64,000 nucleotides of DNA, taken from the NCBI RefSeq assembly GCF_014297335.1, contig NZ_JACOQH010000007.1:62001-126000 (forward strand), in the 5' to 3' direction. Made by a program: the position numbers and the translations under genes. Below, piece by piece: positions 8,833 through 17,968 of this stretch (positions are counted from its first letter, which is position 1; the number at the start of each line of letters is the position of its first letter). The notes under the pieces are model-generated. The model did not search any database, was not told the origin of the DNA, and saw nothing but the letters and a program-made list of their open reading frames with translations. The DNA comes from Roseburia_D yibonii (GTDB taxonomy: Bacteria > Bacillota > Clostridia > Lachnospirales > Lachnospiraceae).

Positions 8833-10182
8833 ATGAAAAAAATGGAGAGAGATACGGTTTTTTACAAAAAACTTTTTGAGCTGATGATTCCGATCATGCT
8901 TCAGAATCTGATGCTCGCGCTGGTCGCGGTGGCGGACGCGTTTATGCTCGGCGGGGTGGATCAGAACTATATGTCGGCGGTTTCTCTGGCGACACAGATC
9001 CAGTTTATACAGAATATGTTTCTGACGGCGGCGACGGCGAGCCTTGGGATCCTGGGCGCGCAGTACTGGGGAAAAGGCGATTTAAAGACACTCGATGATA
9101 TCTTTTGTATGGCGCTGCGCTTATGCGGACTGGTGTCGGTCGTGTTCTTTGCCGCCTGCATGTTTATACCGAAGTACCTGATGATACTTTTTACGAATGA
9201 GAGCGTACTGATCGGTTATGGCGTGGACTATTTGAGGATCGCGGCATTCTCCTATCTGCTGACCGGTATCTCACAGTGTTATCTGGTCATCATGAAAACA
9301 AGTGAGCACGCGAAGACGACAGCGATCATCAGTTCCTTTACCGTCTGTATCAACATTCTGTTAAATGCGGTGTTTATCTACGGATGGTTTGGGATCGCGC
9401 CGATGGGCGTAAAGGGCGCTGCGCTTGCGACGCTCATATCCCGCATACTGGAACTTGTGATTTCGGTCGTGATCTCTTATATGCCGGGGTATATCTATCC
9501 GAAGCTTGCGGATCTGTTCCGGCGGAACAGGCAGCTGGCACTGGATTTCCGGAAATGCGCGCTGCCGCTTCTCGGCGCAAGTCTGTTCTGGGGGATCGGA
9601 TTTACATCCTATTCCTCATTTATGGGGCATCTGGGCGTGGACGCTGCTGCGGCAAACTCGGTTGCGGCAGTCGTGCGTGATATCATCTGCTGTCTCAGCG
9701 CGGGAATTTCAAGCGCGGCGGGGATCATGGTCGGAAACGAACTGGGTTCCGGCAATCTGGAAAAGGGAAAGACCTATGGGATCCGTCTGCTTAAAATTTC
9801 ACTGGTCTGCGGTATTGTGATGTCGCTTCTTATGTGCGCGGTCGCACCGTTTATCTTACGTTTCGTAAATTTAAGTCCGCAGGCAGCTTCCTATTTGAAA
9901 GGCATGTTTGTGGTCATCGCGGTCTATATGATCGGGCGCGCGATCAATGATGTCACGATGAACGGCATTTTCGCGTCCGGCGGCGACACGATGTTTGATT
10001 TTTACAGTCTTGCGGTATGCATGTGGGGGATCGCGATCCCTCTTGCGATTGCGGGCACTTATTATTTTCACTGGCCGGTGGTTGTGGTTTATGCGTGTAC
10101 CTGTATTGATGAAGTCGGGAAACTTCCGTGGGTGCTTATCCATTTCCGCAAGTACAAGTGGGTGAAGGATCTGACGCGATGA
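8833..10182 (+). CDS. MATE family efflux transporter
   Basis: Twelve-helix cation-coupled multidrug/toxin exporter, 449 residues, typical MATE length. The entry MIPIMLQNLMLALVAVADAF matches MATE helix 1, and the internal repeat starts near residue 230. A charged start (MKKMERDTVFYKKLFEL) precedes it. The gene has its own promoter, with GGGGAT as a weak ribosome site. Its stop overlaps the start of a second MATE gene by 4 bases, so the two are translated together. Substrate unknown. Confidence 0.92.
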   Translation: MKKMERDTVFYKKLFELMIPIMLQNLMLALVAVADAFMLGGVDQNYMSAVSLATQIQFIQNMFLTAATASLGILGAQYWGKGDLKTLDDIFCMALRLCGLVSVVFFAACMFIPKYLMILFTNESVLIGYGVDYLRIAAFSYLLTGISQCYLVIMKTSEHAKTTAIISSFTVCINILLNAVFIYGWFGIAPMGVKGAALATLISRILELVISVVISYMPGYIYPKLADLFRRNRQLALDFRKCALPLLGASLFWGIGFTSYSSFMGHLGVDAAAANSVAAVVRDIICCLSAGISSAAGIMVGNELGSGNLEKGKTYGIRLLKISLVCGIVMSLLMCAVAPFILRFVNLSPQAASYLKGMFVVIAVYMIGRAINDVTMNGIFASGGDTMFDFYSLAVCMWGIAIPLAIAGTYYFHWPVVVVYACTCIDEVGKLPWVLIHFRKYKWVKDLTR

Positions 10183-11468
10183 AAAAATTTTTGAAATATG
10201 AGTTACAGAGTGTTGCCGGAATGGTCGGGATCTCTGTCTATATTCTGGCTGACACGTTTTTCATATCCGTCTACGCGGGAGCGGACGGACTTGCAATGCT
10301 AAATCTGGTGCTCCCGGTGTACGGGGTGATCTATGCGATCGGATCGATGATCGGGATCGGATCGGCGACAAGGTATGGGATCAACCGCGCAAAAGGGGAG
10401 GATACCGGTGATTACTTTTTGCAGTCGTTTTTCTTTAGTATCCTCTTTAGCATTCCGTTTATGCTGACCGGATTTTTGGCACCACAGAAATTCTTGGGAC
10501 TATTGGGGGCGGACGCGAAGCTTGCGGCGCTTGGAAAAAGTTATCTCAGGATCATATTGACAGCATCTCCGCTTTTTATGGCAAATTATACGTTTACGGC
10601 GTTTGCGCGGAACGATCAGGCAACTTCGGTTGCAATGACCGCATCGATCGCCGGAAGTCTTTTTAATATTGTGTTTGACTATATTTTAATGTTCCCATGC
10701 GGGCTCGGGCTGGCGGGGGCGGCGCTTGCGACCGCGGTGTGTCCCGCAGTTACCATGTCGATCTGCGGTGTGCATTATCTCGGGCGGAAAAATACGGTGG
10801 GATTCCATTGGAAGAGACCGTGCTTTTCACATCTGATCTCCTGCTGCAAACTTGGGATATCCGCGTTTGTCGGGGAGATTTCATCCGCGGTCATTACGAT
10901 CGTCTTTAATATGCTGATCCTTGGCATTGCCGGAAATACCGGGGTTGCCGCGTATGGAGTCATCGCGAACATGTCGGCGGTCGCAATGTCTATTTTTAAC
11001 GGGCTTGCGCAGGGCGTACAGCCGCTGATCAGCGAAAATTACGGGAAAAATCATTTCGACCGGGCAAAGAAGCTGCTAAAAATGGGACTTTGCGCGAGTC
11101 TTGTCATGGAACTTGCCATTGTCTCCGGTGTCTGGGCAAAGACCGACGCGCTGATCGCGGTGTTTAACAGTGAACATAACGCGGCGCTTCTGCGTTACGC
11201 ACATGTCGGTCTGCGGCTGTATTTTCTTGGATTTTTGTTCGCGGGGATCAACATCATGCTCGTCGCGTATTTCTCGGCAGTGGATAATGCCAAAACGGCG
11301 ATCGCCGGTTCTGTGTCGCGCGGAGCGGTCGCGATCGTTGTCTGCGCAGTCCTGTTTGCGAAGCTGTTTGGCTTAAACGGCGTGTGGATCTCATTTCTCG
11401 GATCGGAGATGATCACCTGCCTGCTCATCTGCGGACTGGCACGTACCGGTATTGCAGGAAAGTGTTGA
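10179..11468 (+). CDS. MATE family efflux transporter, coupled to the previous one
   Basis: Second MATE protein, 429 residues, with its ATG inside the ATGA stop overlap of the upstream gene (a longer in-frame start at 10128 would overlap further and has no ribosome site). Typical features: GADGLAMLNLVLPVYGVIYA and GIGSATRYGINRAKGED in the first half, and an internal repeat after about residue 215. It differs clearly from its neighbour, so this is not a recent tandem duplication. The tight coupling suggests joint use; whether they pair physically cannot be told. MATE proteins usually act as monomers. Confidence 0.92.
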   Translation: MKKFLKYELQSVAGMVGISVYILADTFFISVYAGADGLAMLNLVLPVYGVIYAIGSMIGIGSATRYGINRAKGEDTGDYFLQSFFFSILFSIPFMLTGFLAPQKFLGLLGADAKLAALGKSYLRIILTASPLFMANYTFTAFARNDQATSVAMTASIAGSLFNIVFDYILMFPCGLGLAGAALATAVCPAVTMSICGVHYLGRKNTVGFHWKRPCFSHLISCCKLGISAFVGEISSAVITIVFNMLILGIAGNTGVAAYGVIANMSAVAMSIFNGLAQGVQPLISENYGKNHFDRAKKLLKMGLCASLVMELAIVSGVWAKTDALIAVFNSEHNAALLRYAHVGLRLYFLGFLFAGINIMLVAYFSAVDNAKTAIAGSVSRGAVAIVVCAVLFAKLFGLNGVWISFLGSEMITCLLICGLARTGIAGKC

Positions 11469-11664
11469 CAAAATAAAAAATAACAAGCGGTTATCATAAT
11501 CTTTTTTGCTGCCATGCATCCAGAAAAGCTGCCGGTGGCAGGCACGATTGGCATCGGCGACAAGGAAAAAGGACGCTGTGCTCGCAAAAAAGTAAAAAAC
11601 AGACCAGATAAGAATAAAAAATGCACAAAATGAAACGGATGATTTTGTATGTAATTAACCAAAA

Positions 11665-11686
11665 ATATGTCAACCGGTTGACATAT
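11665..11686 (+). promoter_or_regulatory. LacI-family operator (22-bp perfect palindrome)
   Basis: ATATGTCAACC followed directly by GGTTGACATAT is a perfect 22-bp inverted repeat with a central CCGG, the usual form of LacI-family sugar-repressor operators. It contains the -35 hexamer TTGACA (11678-11683), so a bound repressor would block RNA polymerase. The nearby LacI gene at 17969 is the obvious candidate binder. Confidence 0.8.
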
Positions 11687-11706
11687 CAAAAAGACGGTGA
11701 TAAAGT
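11678..11706 (+). promoter_or_regulatory. Promoter of the sucrose operon
   Basis: A consensus -35 TTGACA at 11678-11683, a 17-base spacer and a weak -10 TAAAGT at 11701-11706. The -35 is inside the palindromic operator. Confidence 0.6.
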
Positions 11707-11825
11707 GCAAGTATCACATGAGCGGAGAACAAAAACTCCGGATGTGTACCGGGATTCCGGTGTAAGGATTAGGATTGTGAAAAATGGGAAGAAACTATTT
11801 GTATGAAAAGTTGGAGGGAAAAAGA

Positions 11826-13199
11826 ATGAAAACAAAGAAATTGATCTCAGTATTACTGGTGTCAGCGTTGACAGCAGCTATGGCAAGCGGATGCGGAAGC
11901 AGCAGTGAGAGCGGAAGCACGGCAGCTGACACAAAGACTGCGGAGAGCGCAAGCGAGGAAAGCACACAGGCGGGCGGCAGCAGTCAGGAATCTGATCTGG
12001 CGGGAACGTCGATCACATTTTTGAACAGTAAAGGTGAGATCCAGGAAGCAATGGAGGAACTGGCAGCGGAATTTACCGATGAGACAGGAATCGATGTAGA
12101 GATTCTTGCATGCGGTACCGGAGAATCTCCTTATACAAAAGTAACAAGCGCATACAATTCAGGAAGCGCGCCGACAATGTCCATGTTAGATACGACAGAC
12201 GCTCTGGCACTTGCGGATGAATACGCATTGGATCTGTCCAATGAGGACTGGGTAAAAGAATGCGAGAACACACTGACCTATTCAGATGGCAAAGTATTCT
12301 GCTTCCCGTTCTGTATCGAAGGAAGAGGACTGATCGTAAACAAGAAGGCTGTGGAAGACACACTGGGAGAAACCTTTGATCCGGATTCTATTCAGTCCTA
12401 TGATGACTTAAAAGCGCTTCTTGAGCAGTTGAAGGCTGCCGGCATGGAGACACCGGTGGTTGTTTCAAAAGAAGACTGGTCACTCGGAAATCATCAGCTC
12501 GGATATATCTATGATACCTATGATGGCACGACCGAAGGAAGTGCGGAAGTGATCTCACAGCTGGAAGACGGCACATTAAAAACAGCGGATTATGACAGAT
12601 ACAATGAATTTATCCAGACACTGGATCTGCTTTTGGAGTACAACATCAACGGCGAAGATCCACTTGGCGCAATGTATGACCAGGATCCGATCTATCTGGT
12701 AGACGGTGATGCTGCGATTTGGCCGAATGGTACATGGGCATGGCCGAATCTTGCGGAAGCAGGAGCGGAAACCTCAGATGATTACTGCTTTATCCCATAT
12801 GTACTTGGCAATGACACAAGTGCGGCAGCAAATACCGGTATGCAGGCATCTGCGACCAAACAGGTGATCATCGATAAGGTTCAGGCAACCGAAGAACAGC
12901 AGGCAGCAGCCAAAGAGTTCTTAAACTGGATGGTTTACAATGAGACCGCTCAGAAGATGTTAGTTGAGGATGTGGCGATCGTTCCGGCAAATTCCAACAA
13001 CACCGTAGAACCGCTCGATCCGCTTGGAAAAGACATGAAGAGCAAGATGAATGAAGGAAAGACCTATTCTTCCTGCTTCGTAGCTCCGTCTGATCACTGG
13101 CAGGTACTTGGCGCTTCCATGCAGAAATATATTGCGGGAGAAAGCACAAAGGATGAACTGGCAGCAGATGTAGATACCTACTGGCAGTCACAGAAATAA
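11826..13199 (+). CDS. ABC transporter sugar-binding lipoprotein
   Basis: Extracellular solute-binding protein (family 1, MalE-like), tethered as a lipoprotein: signal peptide with lipobox ASGC, lipidated Cys at residue 23, then a Ser/Gly/Glu-rich linker and the binding domain (SITFLNSKGEIQEAMEEL onwards). Length 457 fits the family. GGAGGGAAAAAG precedes the ATG at 11826; the in-frame upstream ATG at 11784 would put a charged extension before the signal peptide. It is first in the operon with two permeases, sucrose phosphorylase and a GH32 enzyme, so sucrose or short fructosides are the likely ligand. Repression through the upstream palindrome is inferred. Confidence 0.93.
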   Translation: MKTKKLISVLLVSALTAAMASGCGSSSESGSTAADTKTAESASEESTQAGGSSQESDLAGTSITFLNSKGEIQEAMEELAAEFTDETGIDVEILACGTGESPYTKVTSAYNSGSAPTMSMLDTTDALALADEYALDLSNEDWVKECENTLTYSDGKVFCFPFCIEGRGLIVNKKAVEDTLGETFDPDSIQSYDDLKALLEQLKAAGMETPVVVSKEDWSLGNHQLGYIYDTYDGTTEGSAEVISQLEDGTLKTADYDRYNEFIQTLDLLLEYNINGEDPLGAMYDQDPIYLVDGDAAIWPNGTWAWPNLAEAGAETSDDYCFIPYVLGNDTSAAANTGMQASATKQVIIDKVQATEEQQAAAKEFLNWMVYNETAQKMLVEDVAIVPANSNNTVEPLDPLGKDMKSKMNEGKTYSSCFVAPSDHWQVLGASMQKYIAGESTKDELAADVDTYWQSQK

Positions 13200-13217
13200 A
13201 GATCAGCAGAAGTACAT

Positions 13218-13262
13218 GGCGGTCCGCTGCAAAGGCAAAGGAGTACGGGCCGCCTGTATTTT
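13218..13262 (+). terminator. Intercistronic hairpin, possible attenuator
   Basis: GGCGGTCC pairs with GGGCCGCC (8 bp with one G-U) and is followed by TGTATTTT. It lies between the binding-protein gene and the permease genes, a common place for a partial terminator or mRNA-stabilising hairpin that raises binding-protein yield. Confidence 0.5.
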
Positions 13263-13338
13263 CGGCAAAATCGGACGTGGCAAACATAGAAAGAAAGGAA
13301 ACTGCAGGAAAAAGCTGCGGTGAAAGAGGGATTTTAAC

Positions 13339-14217
13339 ATGGGAAGGAAAACGGGAGAAAAAATAAAAAATTTATGTATTTTTGCGATACCGGGCTGTGC
13401 AATATTTTTTGCCGTGGTCATGATACCGTTCTTTTATGGATTTTATCTGACCCTGACGGACTGGAATGGCGTGAGTACGGTAAAGAACATTGTAGGATTC
13501 AGCAATTATACCAGTGTCTTTCATGATGCCGAGTTCTGGACATCCATGGGTCTGACACTCAAATATGTGGTGATCACGGTCTTACTGGTAAATATTATCG
13601 CGTTTTTACTTGCGTACGCGCTGACAAACGGGATCAAGGGACAGAACTTTTTCCGTGCCGGATTTTTTACACCAAACCTGATCGGCGGCGTTGTACTCGG
13701 ATTTATCTGGCAGTTTATTTTTTCAAGAGTGCTTGTGGAAGTCGGAAAAAACATGGGATGGAAGATCTTCTCCCAGTCCTGGCTCTCCGATCCGCATAAA
13801 GCATTCTGGACACTTGTAGTCGTTACGGTATGGCAGCTTTCCGGTTATATGATGCTTATCTACATTGCCGGTTTTACCGGACTTTCCACGGACGTGCTTG
13901 AAGCGGCGAGCATTGACGGGGCGACCGGATTTCAGAAAATGAAGAGCGTGATCCTTCCGCTTATGGTTCCGTCTTTTGTCATCTGTCTGTTCTTTACCCT
14001 GTCAAGGGCATTTATGGTATACGATGTAAACCTTACACTGACCGGCGGTGAACCGTACGGTTCCACAAAGCTCGTTGCAATGTATGTGTACGATAAGGCA
14101 TTTACATCCAGAAATTATGGCGTGGGTCAGGCGGAAGCGCTTATCCTGTTTGCGCTTGTAGCAGTGATCAGCGGGATACAGATCTACGTTGGAAAGAAAA
14201 AGGAGGTAGAGGCATAA
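13339..14217 (+). CDS. ABC sugar permease, MalF type
   Basis: Inner-membrane subunit of a carbohydrate ABC importer, 292 residues, about six helices. The cytoplasmic EAA loop is visible (VLEAASIDGATGFQKMKSVI, then LPLMVPS), which contacts the ATPase. Its stop overlaps the next start by one base. The operon has no ATP-binding subunit, so the importer must borrow one encoded elsewhere (MsmK-like sharing is known in Firmicutes). Confidence 0.93.
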   Translation: MGRKTGEKIKNLCIFAIPGCAIFFAVVMIPFFYGFYLTLTDWNGVSTVKNIVGFSNYTSVFHDAEFWTSMGLTLKYVVITVLLVNIIAFLLAYALTNGIKGQNFFRAGFFTPNLIGGVVLGFIWQFIFSRVLVEVGKNMGWKIFSQSWLSDPHKAFWTLVVVTVWQLSGYMMLIYIAGFTGLSTDVLEAASIDGATGFQKMKSVILPLMVPSFVICLFFTLSRAFMVYDVNLTLTGGEPYGSTKLVAMYVYDKAFTSRNYGVGQAEALILFALVAVISGIQIYVGKKKEVEA

Positions 14218-15080
14218 TGGCAAGAGGTTCACAGGTCGGAGGAAGAAAAAAGAAAGTGGCCGGGATCGTTGGATTTCTCGTAATAGCGGCGCTGTTTGTG
14301 CTCTATATGATCCCGTTTATCGTAGTCATTATAAATTCTTTTAAATACAAACGTGATATCATCACAAATCCGTTGTCCATCATTGCGCAAAAGGGATATA
14401 CGATCGAAAATTACATAAAAGCCTTTGAAAAAATGGACTTTTTCAAGGCATTTACCAACTCACTTTTTATCACAGGACTCAGCACACTCGCGGTAGTGCT
14501 CTTCGCGTCCATGACAGCGTATTATTTCTGCCGCGCAAACAATCTGTTTTCCAAGATATTCTTCGGACTTATGGTTGCGGCAATGATCATTCCGTTCCAG
14601 GCGATCATGATCCCTCTGGTATCGATCTACGGAGCGAACTTAAATCTTTTGAACCACAGACTGACGCTGGTGTTTATGCATACCGGTTTTGCGATGAGTA
14701 TGTCGGTATTCATCTTTCAGGGATTTATAAAGAGCGGCATCCCGATTTCACTGGAAGAAGCGGCATATCTCGATGGCTGCACAAAGGTACAGACATTTTT
14801 TAAAGTGGTCTTTCCGTTATTAAAACCGACGACGGCTACGTTAGTCATCTTAAATGTGCTGGCATTCTGGAATGATTACCTTCTTCCGTCGTTAGTGCTT
14901 GGCAAAAAAGATCTGTATACACTGCCGCTGTCCACCTATGTTTTCTACGGAACCTATTCCGCGGATTACGGGGTGATCATGGCAGCGCTGGTACTTACCG
15001 TTGCGCCGATCGTCATCTTATATCTGTTCCTGCAAAGACAGATCATCGACGGTGTTGTGGCAGGCGCGGTGAAATCATAA
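14217..15080 (+). CDS. ABC sugar permease, MalG type
   Basis: Second permease subunit, 287 residues, MalG/family CUT1. EAA loop: SLEEAAYLDGCTKVQTFFKV followed by VFPLLKP. AGGAGGTAGAGGCATA precedes the ATG, which shares its A with the upstream TAA. It completes the membrane pore of the importer; again no ATPase gene follows. Confidence 0.93.
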   Translation: MARGSQVGGRKKKVAGIVGFLVIAALFVLYMIPFIVVIINSFKYKRDIITNPLSIIAQKGYTIENYIKAFEKMDFFKAFTNSLFITGLSTLAVVLFASMTAYYFCRANNLFSKIFFGLMVAAMIIPFQAIMIPLVSIYGANLNLLNHRLTLVFMHTGFAMSMSVFIFQGFIKSGIPISLEEAAYLDGCTKVQTFFKVVFPLLKPTTATLVILNVLAFWNDYLLPSLVLGKKDLYTLPLSTYVFYGTYSADYGVIMAALVLTVAPIVILYLFLQRQIIDGVVAGAVKS

Positions 15081-15113
15081 GTGCGTGAGATTATGGAAAA
15101 AAGGAGTGCGACA

Positions 15114-16571
15114 ATGAAAAAACTGGAAAATAAATGTATGCTGATCACTTATTCGGACAGCATGGGAAATAATTTAAAAGATCTCTATCAGGTGCTTGAC
15201 CGTTACTTTAAGGACGCGGTGGGCGGCGTTCATATCCTGCCGTTCTTTCCGTCCTCCGGTGACCGTGGGTTTGCACCGATGGATTATCACAAGGTGGATG
15301 AGGCGTTCGGAGACTGGAGCGATGTGGAGAAACTGGCGGATGATTACTATCTGATGTTTGATTATATGATCAATCATATATCCGCGCACAGCGCGTATTA
15401 TAAGGATTTTCTGGAAAAGAAGGATGCGTCGGAATACGCGGATCTTTTTATCCGGTATAAGGACTTTTGGGAAAACGGAGAACCGACCGAAGAACAGGTA
15501 GACGCGATTTACAAAAGAAAACCGAGAGCGCCTTATGTGGAGGCACATTTCGCGGATGGCACGACCGAGAAGGTGTGGTGTACCTTTGATGAAGAGCAGA
15601 TCGATATCAACTGCAAATCAAAGACGGCAAAGAAATTTATCAAAGACAATTTAAAAACACTCTGTGAGCACGGAGCTGCCATGATCCGCCTGGATGCATT
15701 TGCGTACGCGACCAAAAAAGCCGGCACGAGCTGTTTCTTCATCGAGCCGGATGTATGGGAATTCATGGAGGAATGTGAGCAGATCGTAGTGCCATACGGG
15801 GTTACGCTGCTGCCGGAGATCCATGAGCATTACACGATGCAGGAGCGCATTGCGAAAAAAGATTATTATGTGTATGATTTCGCACTGCCGATGTTACTCA
15901 TCCATGCGTTATACTATGGTCAGACACAGTATCTGAAACACTGGCTCTCCATCTGCCCGAGAAAGCAGTTTACCACGTTGGATACGCATGACGGGATCGG
16001 TGTGGTCGATGTGAAGGATCTGCTCCCGGATGAGGAGATCGAAAAGACCAAGGAAGATATCTTTAAATTTGGCGCAAATGTGAAAAAAATTTATAATACG
16101 GCGGCGTACAATAACCTCGATATCTATCAGGTAAACTGTTCCTATTATTCCGCGCTCGGAGATGATGACGCGTCCTATCTTCTTGCGAGAGCGGTGCAGT
16201 TTTTCGCGCCGGGGATCCCGCAGGTATATTATGTCGGACTGCTCGCCGGAAAAAACGATCTGGAACTTCTGGAAAAGACGAAGGTCGGAAGAAATATCAA
16301 CAGACATTACTATTCTCTGGATGAGATCGAACAGGAAGTAAAACGGCCGGTAGTAAAGGAACTTCTCGCACTGATGAAATTCCGGAATACGCATCCTGCG
16401 TTTGACGGCAGTTTTGAACTGGAAGAGTGCGCGGATGGAAAACTGGTCATTGTCCGGAGAAACGGATCGGACTGGGCAAGACTGGACGCTGATTTTGTGA
16501 AAAAAACATTTGAGGTGACTTATAGTGAGAATGGTGAAGAAAGAGTATTTGATAAGCAGGGATTATCTTGA
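15114..16571 (+). CDS. sucP: Sucrose phosphorylase (GH13_18)
   Basis: Cytoplasmic enzyme: sucrose + phosphate to alpha-glucose-1-phosphate + fructose, saving an ATP. The protein has the typical entry MLITYSDSMGNNLKDLYQVL and GGVHILPFFPSSGDRGFAPM. Catalytic residues are all in place: nucleophile Asp194 in RLDAFAYA, acid/base Glu235 in LLPEIHEHY, transition-state Asp293 in LDTHDGIG, each two or three positions from those of the Bifidobacterium enzyme. Length 485 is normal. The ATG at 15114 follows AAGGAG; an earlier in-frame start at 15081 has no good site. The 3' end overlaps the GH32 gene. Related GH13_18 members act on sucrose-6-phosphate or glucosylglycerate; ABC rather than PTS uptake favours sucrose. 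Confidence 0.92.
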   Translation: MKKLENKCMLITYSDSMGNNLKDLYQVLDRYFKDAVGGVHILPFFPSSGDRGFAPMDYHKVDEAFGDWSDVEKLADDYYLMFDYMINHISAHSAYYKDFLEKKDASEYADLFIRYKDFWENGEPTEEQVDAIYKRKPRAPYVEAHFADGTTEKVWCTFDEEQIDINCKSKTAKKFIKDNLKTLCEHGAAMIRLDAFAYATKKAGTSCFFIEPDVWEFMEECEQIVVPYGVTLLPEIHEHYTMQERIAKKDYYVYDFALPMLLIHALYYGQTQYLKHWLSICPRKQFTTLDTHDGIGVVDVKDLLPDEEIEKTKEDIFKFGANVKKIYNTAAYNNLDIYQVNCSYYSALGDDDASYLLARAVQFFAPGIPQVYYVGLLAGKNDLELLEKTKVGRNINRHYYSLDEIEQEVKRPVVKELLALMKFRNTHPAFDGSFELEECADGKLVIVRRNGSDWARLDADFVKKTFEVTYSENGEERVFDKQGLS

Positions 16572-17943
16572 GTTACCGATCGCTGCGGAAACAGAAGTGC
16601 AGACACTTCAGGTATTCGATAAGGATACCGGAGCCAAGATCTATGAATTTCAGGTTCCGATGGGAACAGAAGAAAAGGAGTTTCACCCTGATTTTTATGC
16701 CCGTTTATCGGTAAAAAATTTTATCGGTAAAACACTAATCCTTACAGGCTGCGGAAATGATGCTTTCTTCTCGGGAATACAGGAAACTGACCGGGAATTC
16801 GGGGAGTCGGATTACGACTTCTCGAAAGAGAGCATTGCGCGGCCGCAATATCATTTCACAGCCATAAGAGGCTGGATCAATGACCCGAACGGATTAGTAT
16901 ATAGTGATGGTATCTACCATCTGTATTTTCAGTACAACCCGTTTGATACCAGATGGGAAAATATGAGCTGGGGACATGCCACAAGCACGGATCTCATCCA
17001 CTGGAGACAGCAGGAGACCGTGATGTATCCGGATGAAAACGGATATATGTTTTCCGGAAGTGGTTTTGTAAACAGCCGTGGCTGCCTTGGACTGCCGGAG
17101 CAGACACTGATGTTTTATTATACGGCAGCCGGGGAATGCCGTCCGTGGACGAGCGAAAAGCTTTCCACGCAGCGTCTGGCGTTCAGTACAGACGGTGGAA
17201 AGACGTTAGAGAAAACAGACCGGGGAATGGTTGAAACGATCAGCCATGAGAACCGTGATCCAAAAGTATTCTGGCATGAAGCCAGTCAGGCTTATATCAT
17301 GATCCTCTGGGTGGATGGGAATGAATTTGCGATCCTGCGTTCCGAAAATCTGGAAAAATGGGAGATATCCCATCGATTTGAGTTAAAAGACGGATTTGAA
17401 TGCCCGGATCTGCTCCGTTTAAAGGATGAAAACGGCGAAGACCACTGGTTTGTCACGACGGCGGATGGTTATTATTATCCGGGAAAATTTGACGGATATC
17501 ATTTTACATGGAACGGCGAAAGACATGGATTTTACATGAACCGTGTGCCATATGCCGCACAGGTATATTCCGGGACGGCGGGCAGATCCGTACTGATCCC
17601 GTGGCTTCGTGTGGATTTTAAAGGAAGAAATTATACCGGCGCGATGGGGCTTCCAAGGGAGCTTACCCTGGTTAAAGTGGCGGGGGATTACCGGATCGCG
17701 CTTTCGCCGGTAAAAGAACTCGACCGGGAACTGTTTTCCCGCTGTATCTGCGATCATGCGCAGAATGATTTTGAAGTGGCGGGTGTGCCGGTTTCCTATA
17801 ATAAGGAAAGCGGTAAGTTCCTTGTCGGAACAGACGAGTCCGTGATCGCGGCAGGGCTCGATGAATTTGAAGTGTGTGTGGACAACGGAATAGTTGAAGT
17901 GACTGCAGATTATGATACAATGTTAGGTGTATACGAAGTATAG
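16525..17943 (+). CDS. GH32 beta-fructosidase (sucrose/fructan hydrolase)
   Basis: Intracellular invertase-like enzyme releasing fructose from sucrose or short fructo-oligosaccharides. No signal peptide. Residues 1-105 form an N-terminal extension, then the five-bladed propeller: WINDPNG with nucleophile Asp120, the RDP motif in ENRDPKVF (near 248), and acid/base Glu292 in FECPDLL. The gene overlaps sucP by 47 bases. The GTG at 16525 is 7 bases after GAGGTG; an ATG at 16531 is an alternative. Having both a phosphorylase and a hydrolase suggests that sucrose goes to SucP and longer fructosides to this enzyme; that division is inferred. Confidence 0.9.
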   Translation: MRMVKKEYLISRDYLELPIAAETEVQTLQVFDKDTGAKIYEFQVPMGTEEKEFHPDFYARLSVKNFIGKTLILTGCGNDAFFSGIQETDREFGESDYDFSKESIARPQYHFTAIRGWINDPNGLVYSDGIYHLYFQYNPFDTRWENMSWGHATSTDLIHWRQQETVMYPDENGYMFSGSGFVNSRGCLGLPEQTLMFYYTAAGECRPWTSEKLSTQRLAFSTDGGKTLEKTDRGMVETISHENRDPKVFWHEASQAYIMILWVDGNEFAILRSENLEKWEISHRFELKDGFECPDLLRLKDENGEDHWFVTTADGYYYPGKFDGYHFTWNGERHGFYMNRVPYAAQVYSGTAGRSVLIPWLRVDFKGRNYTGAMGLPRELTLVKVAGDYRIALSPVKELDRELFSRCICDHAQNDFEVAGVPVSYNKESGKFLVGTDESVIAAGLDEFEVCVDNGIVEVTADYDTMLGVYEV

Positions 17944-17968
17944 ATCAAAATAGATTGAGGGTATAAAA

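Larger units (their letters stand above)
11469..11825 (+). other. Intergenic region before the sucrose operon
   Basis: This 357-base gap has no convincing gene. It holds the sucrose operon promoter and operator described separately. The only long open frames in it lack a ribosome site and run across the promoter. No good terminator for the MATE pair was found; a short GCTGCC/GGCAGC-type hairpin near 11530-11545 has no T-run. Confidence 0.6.

Noticed and set aside
11621..11806. 61-codon ORF across the sucrose promoter
   Set aside because: It spans the operator and -10 box and has no ribosome site.
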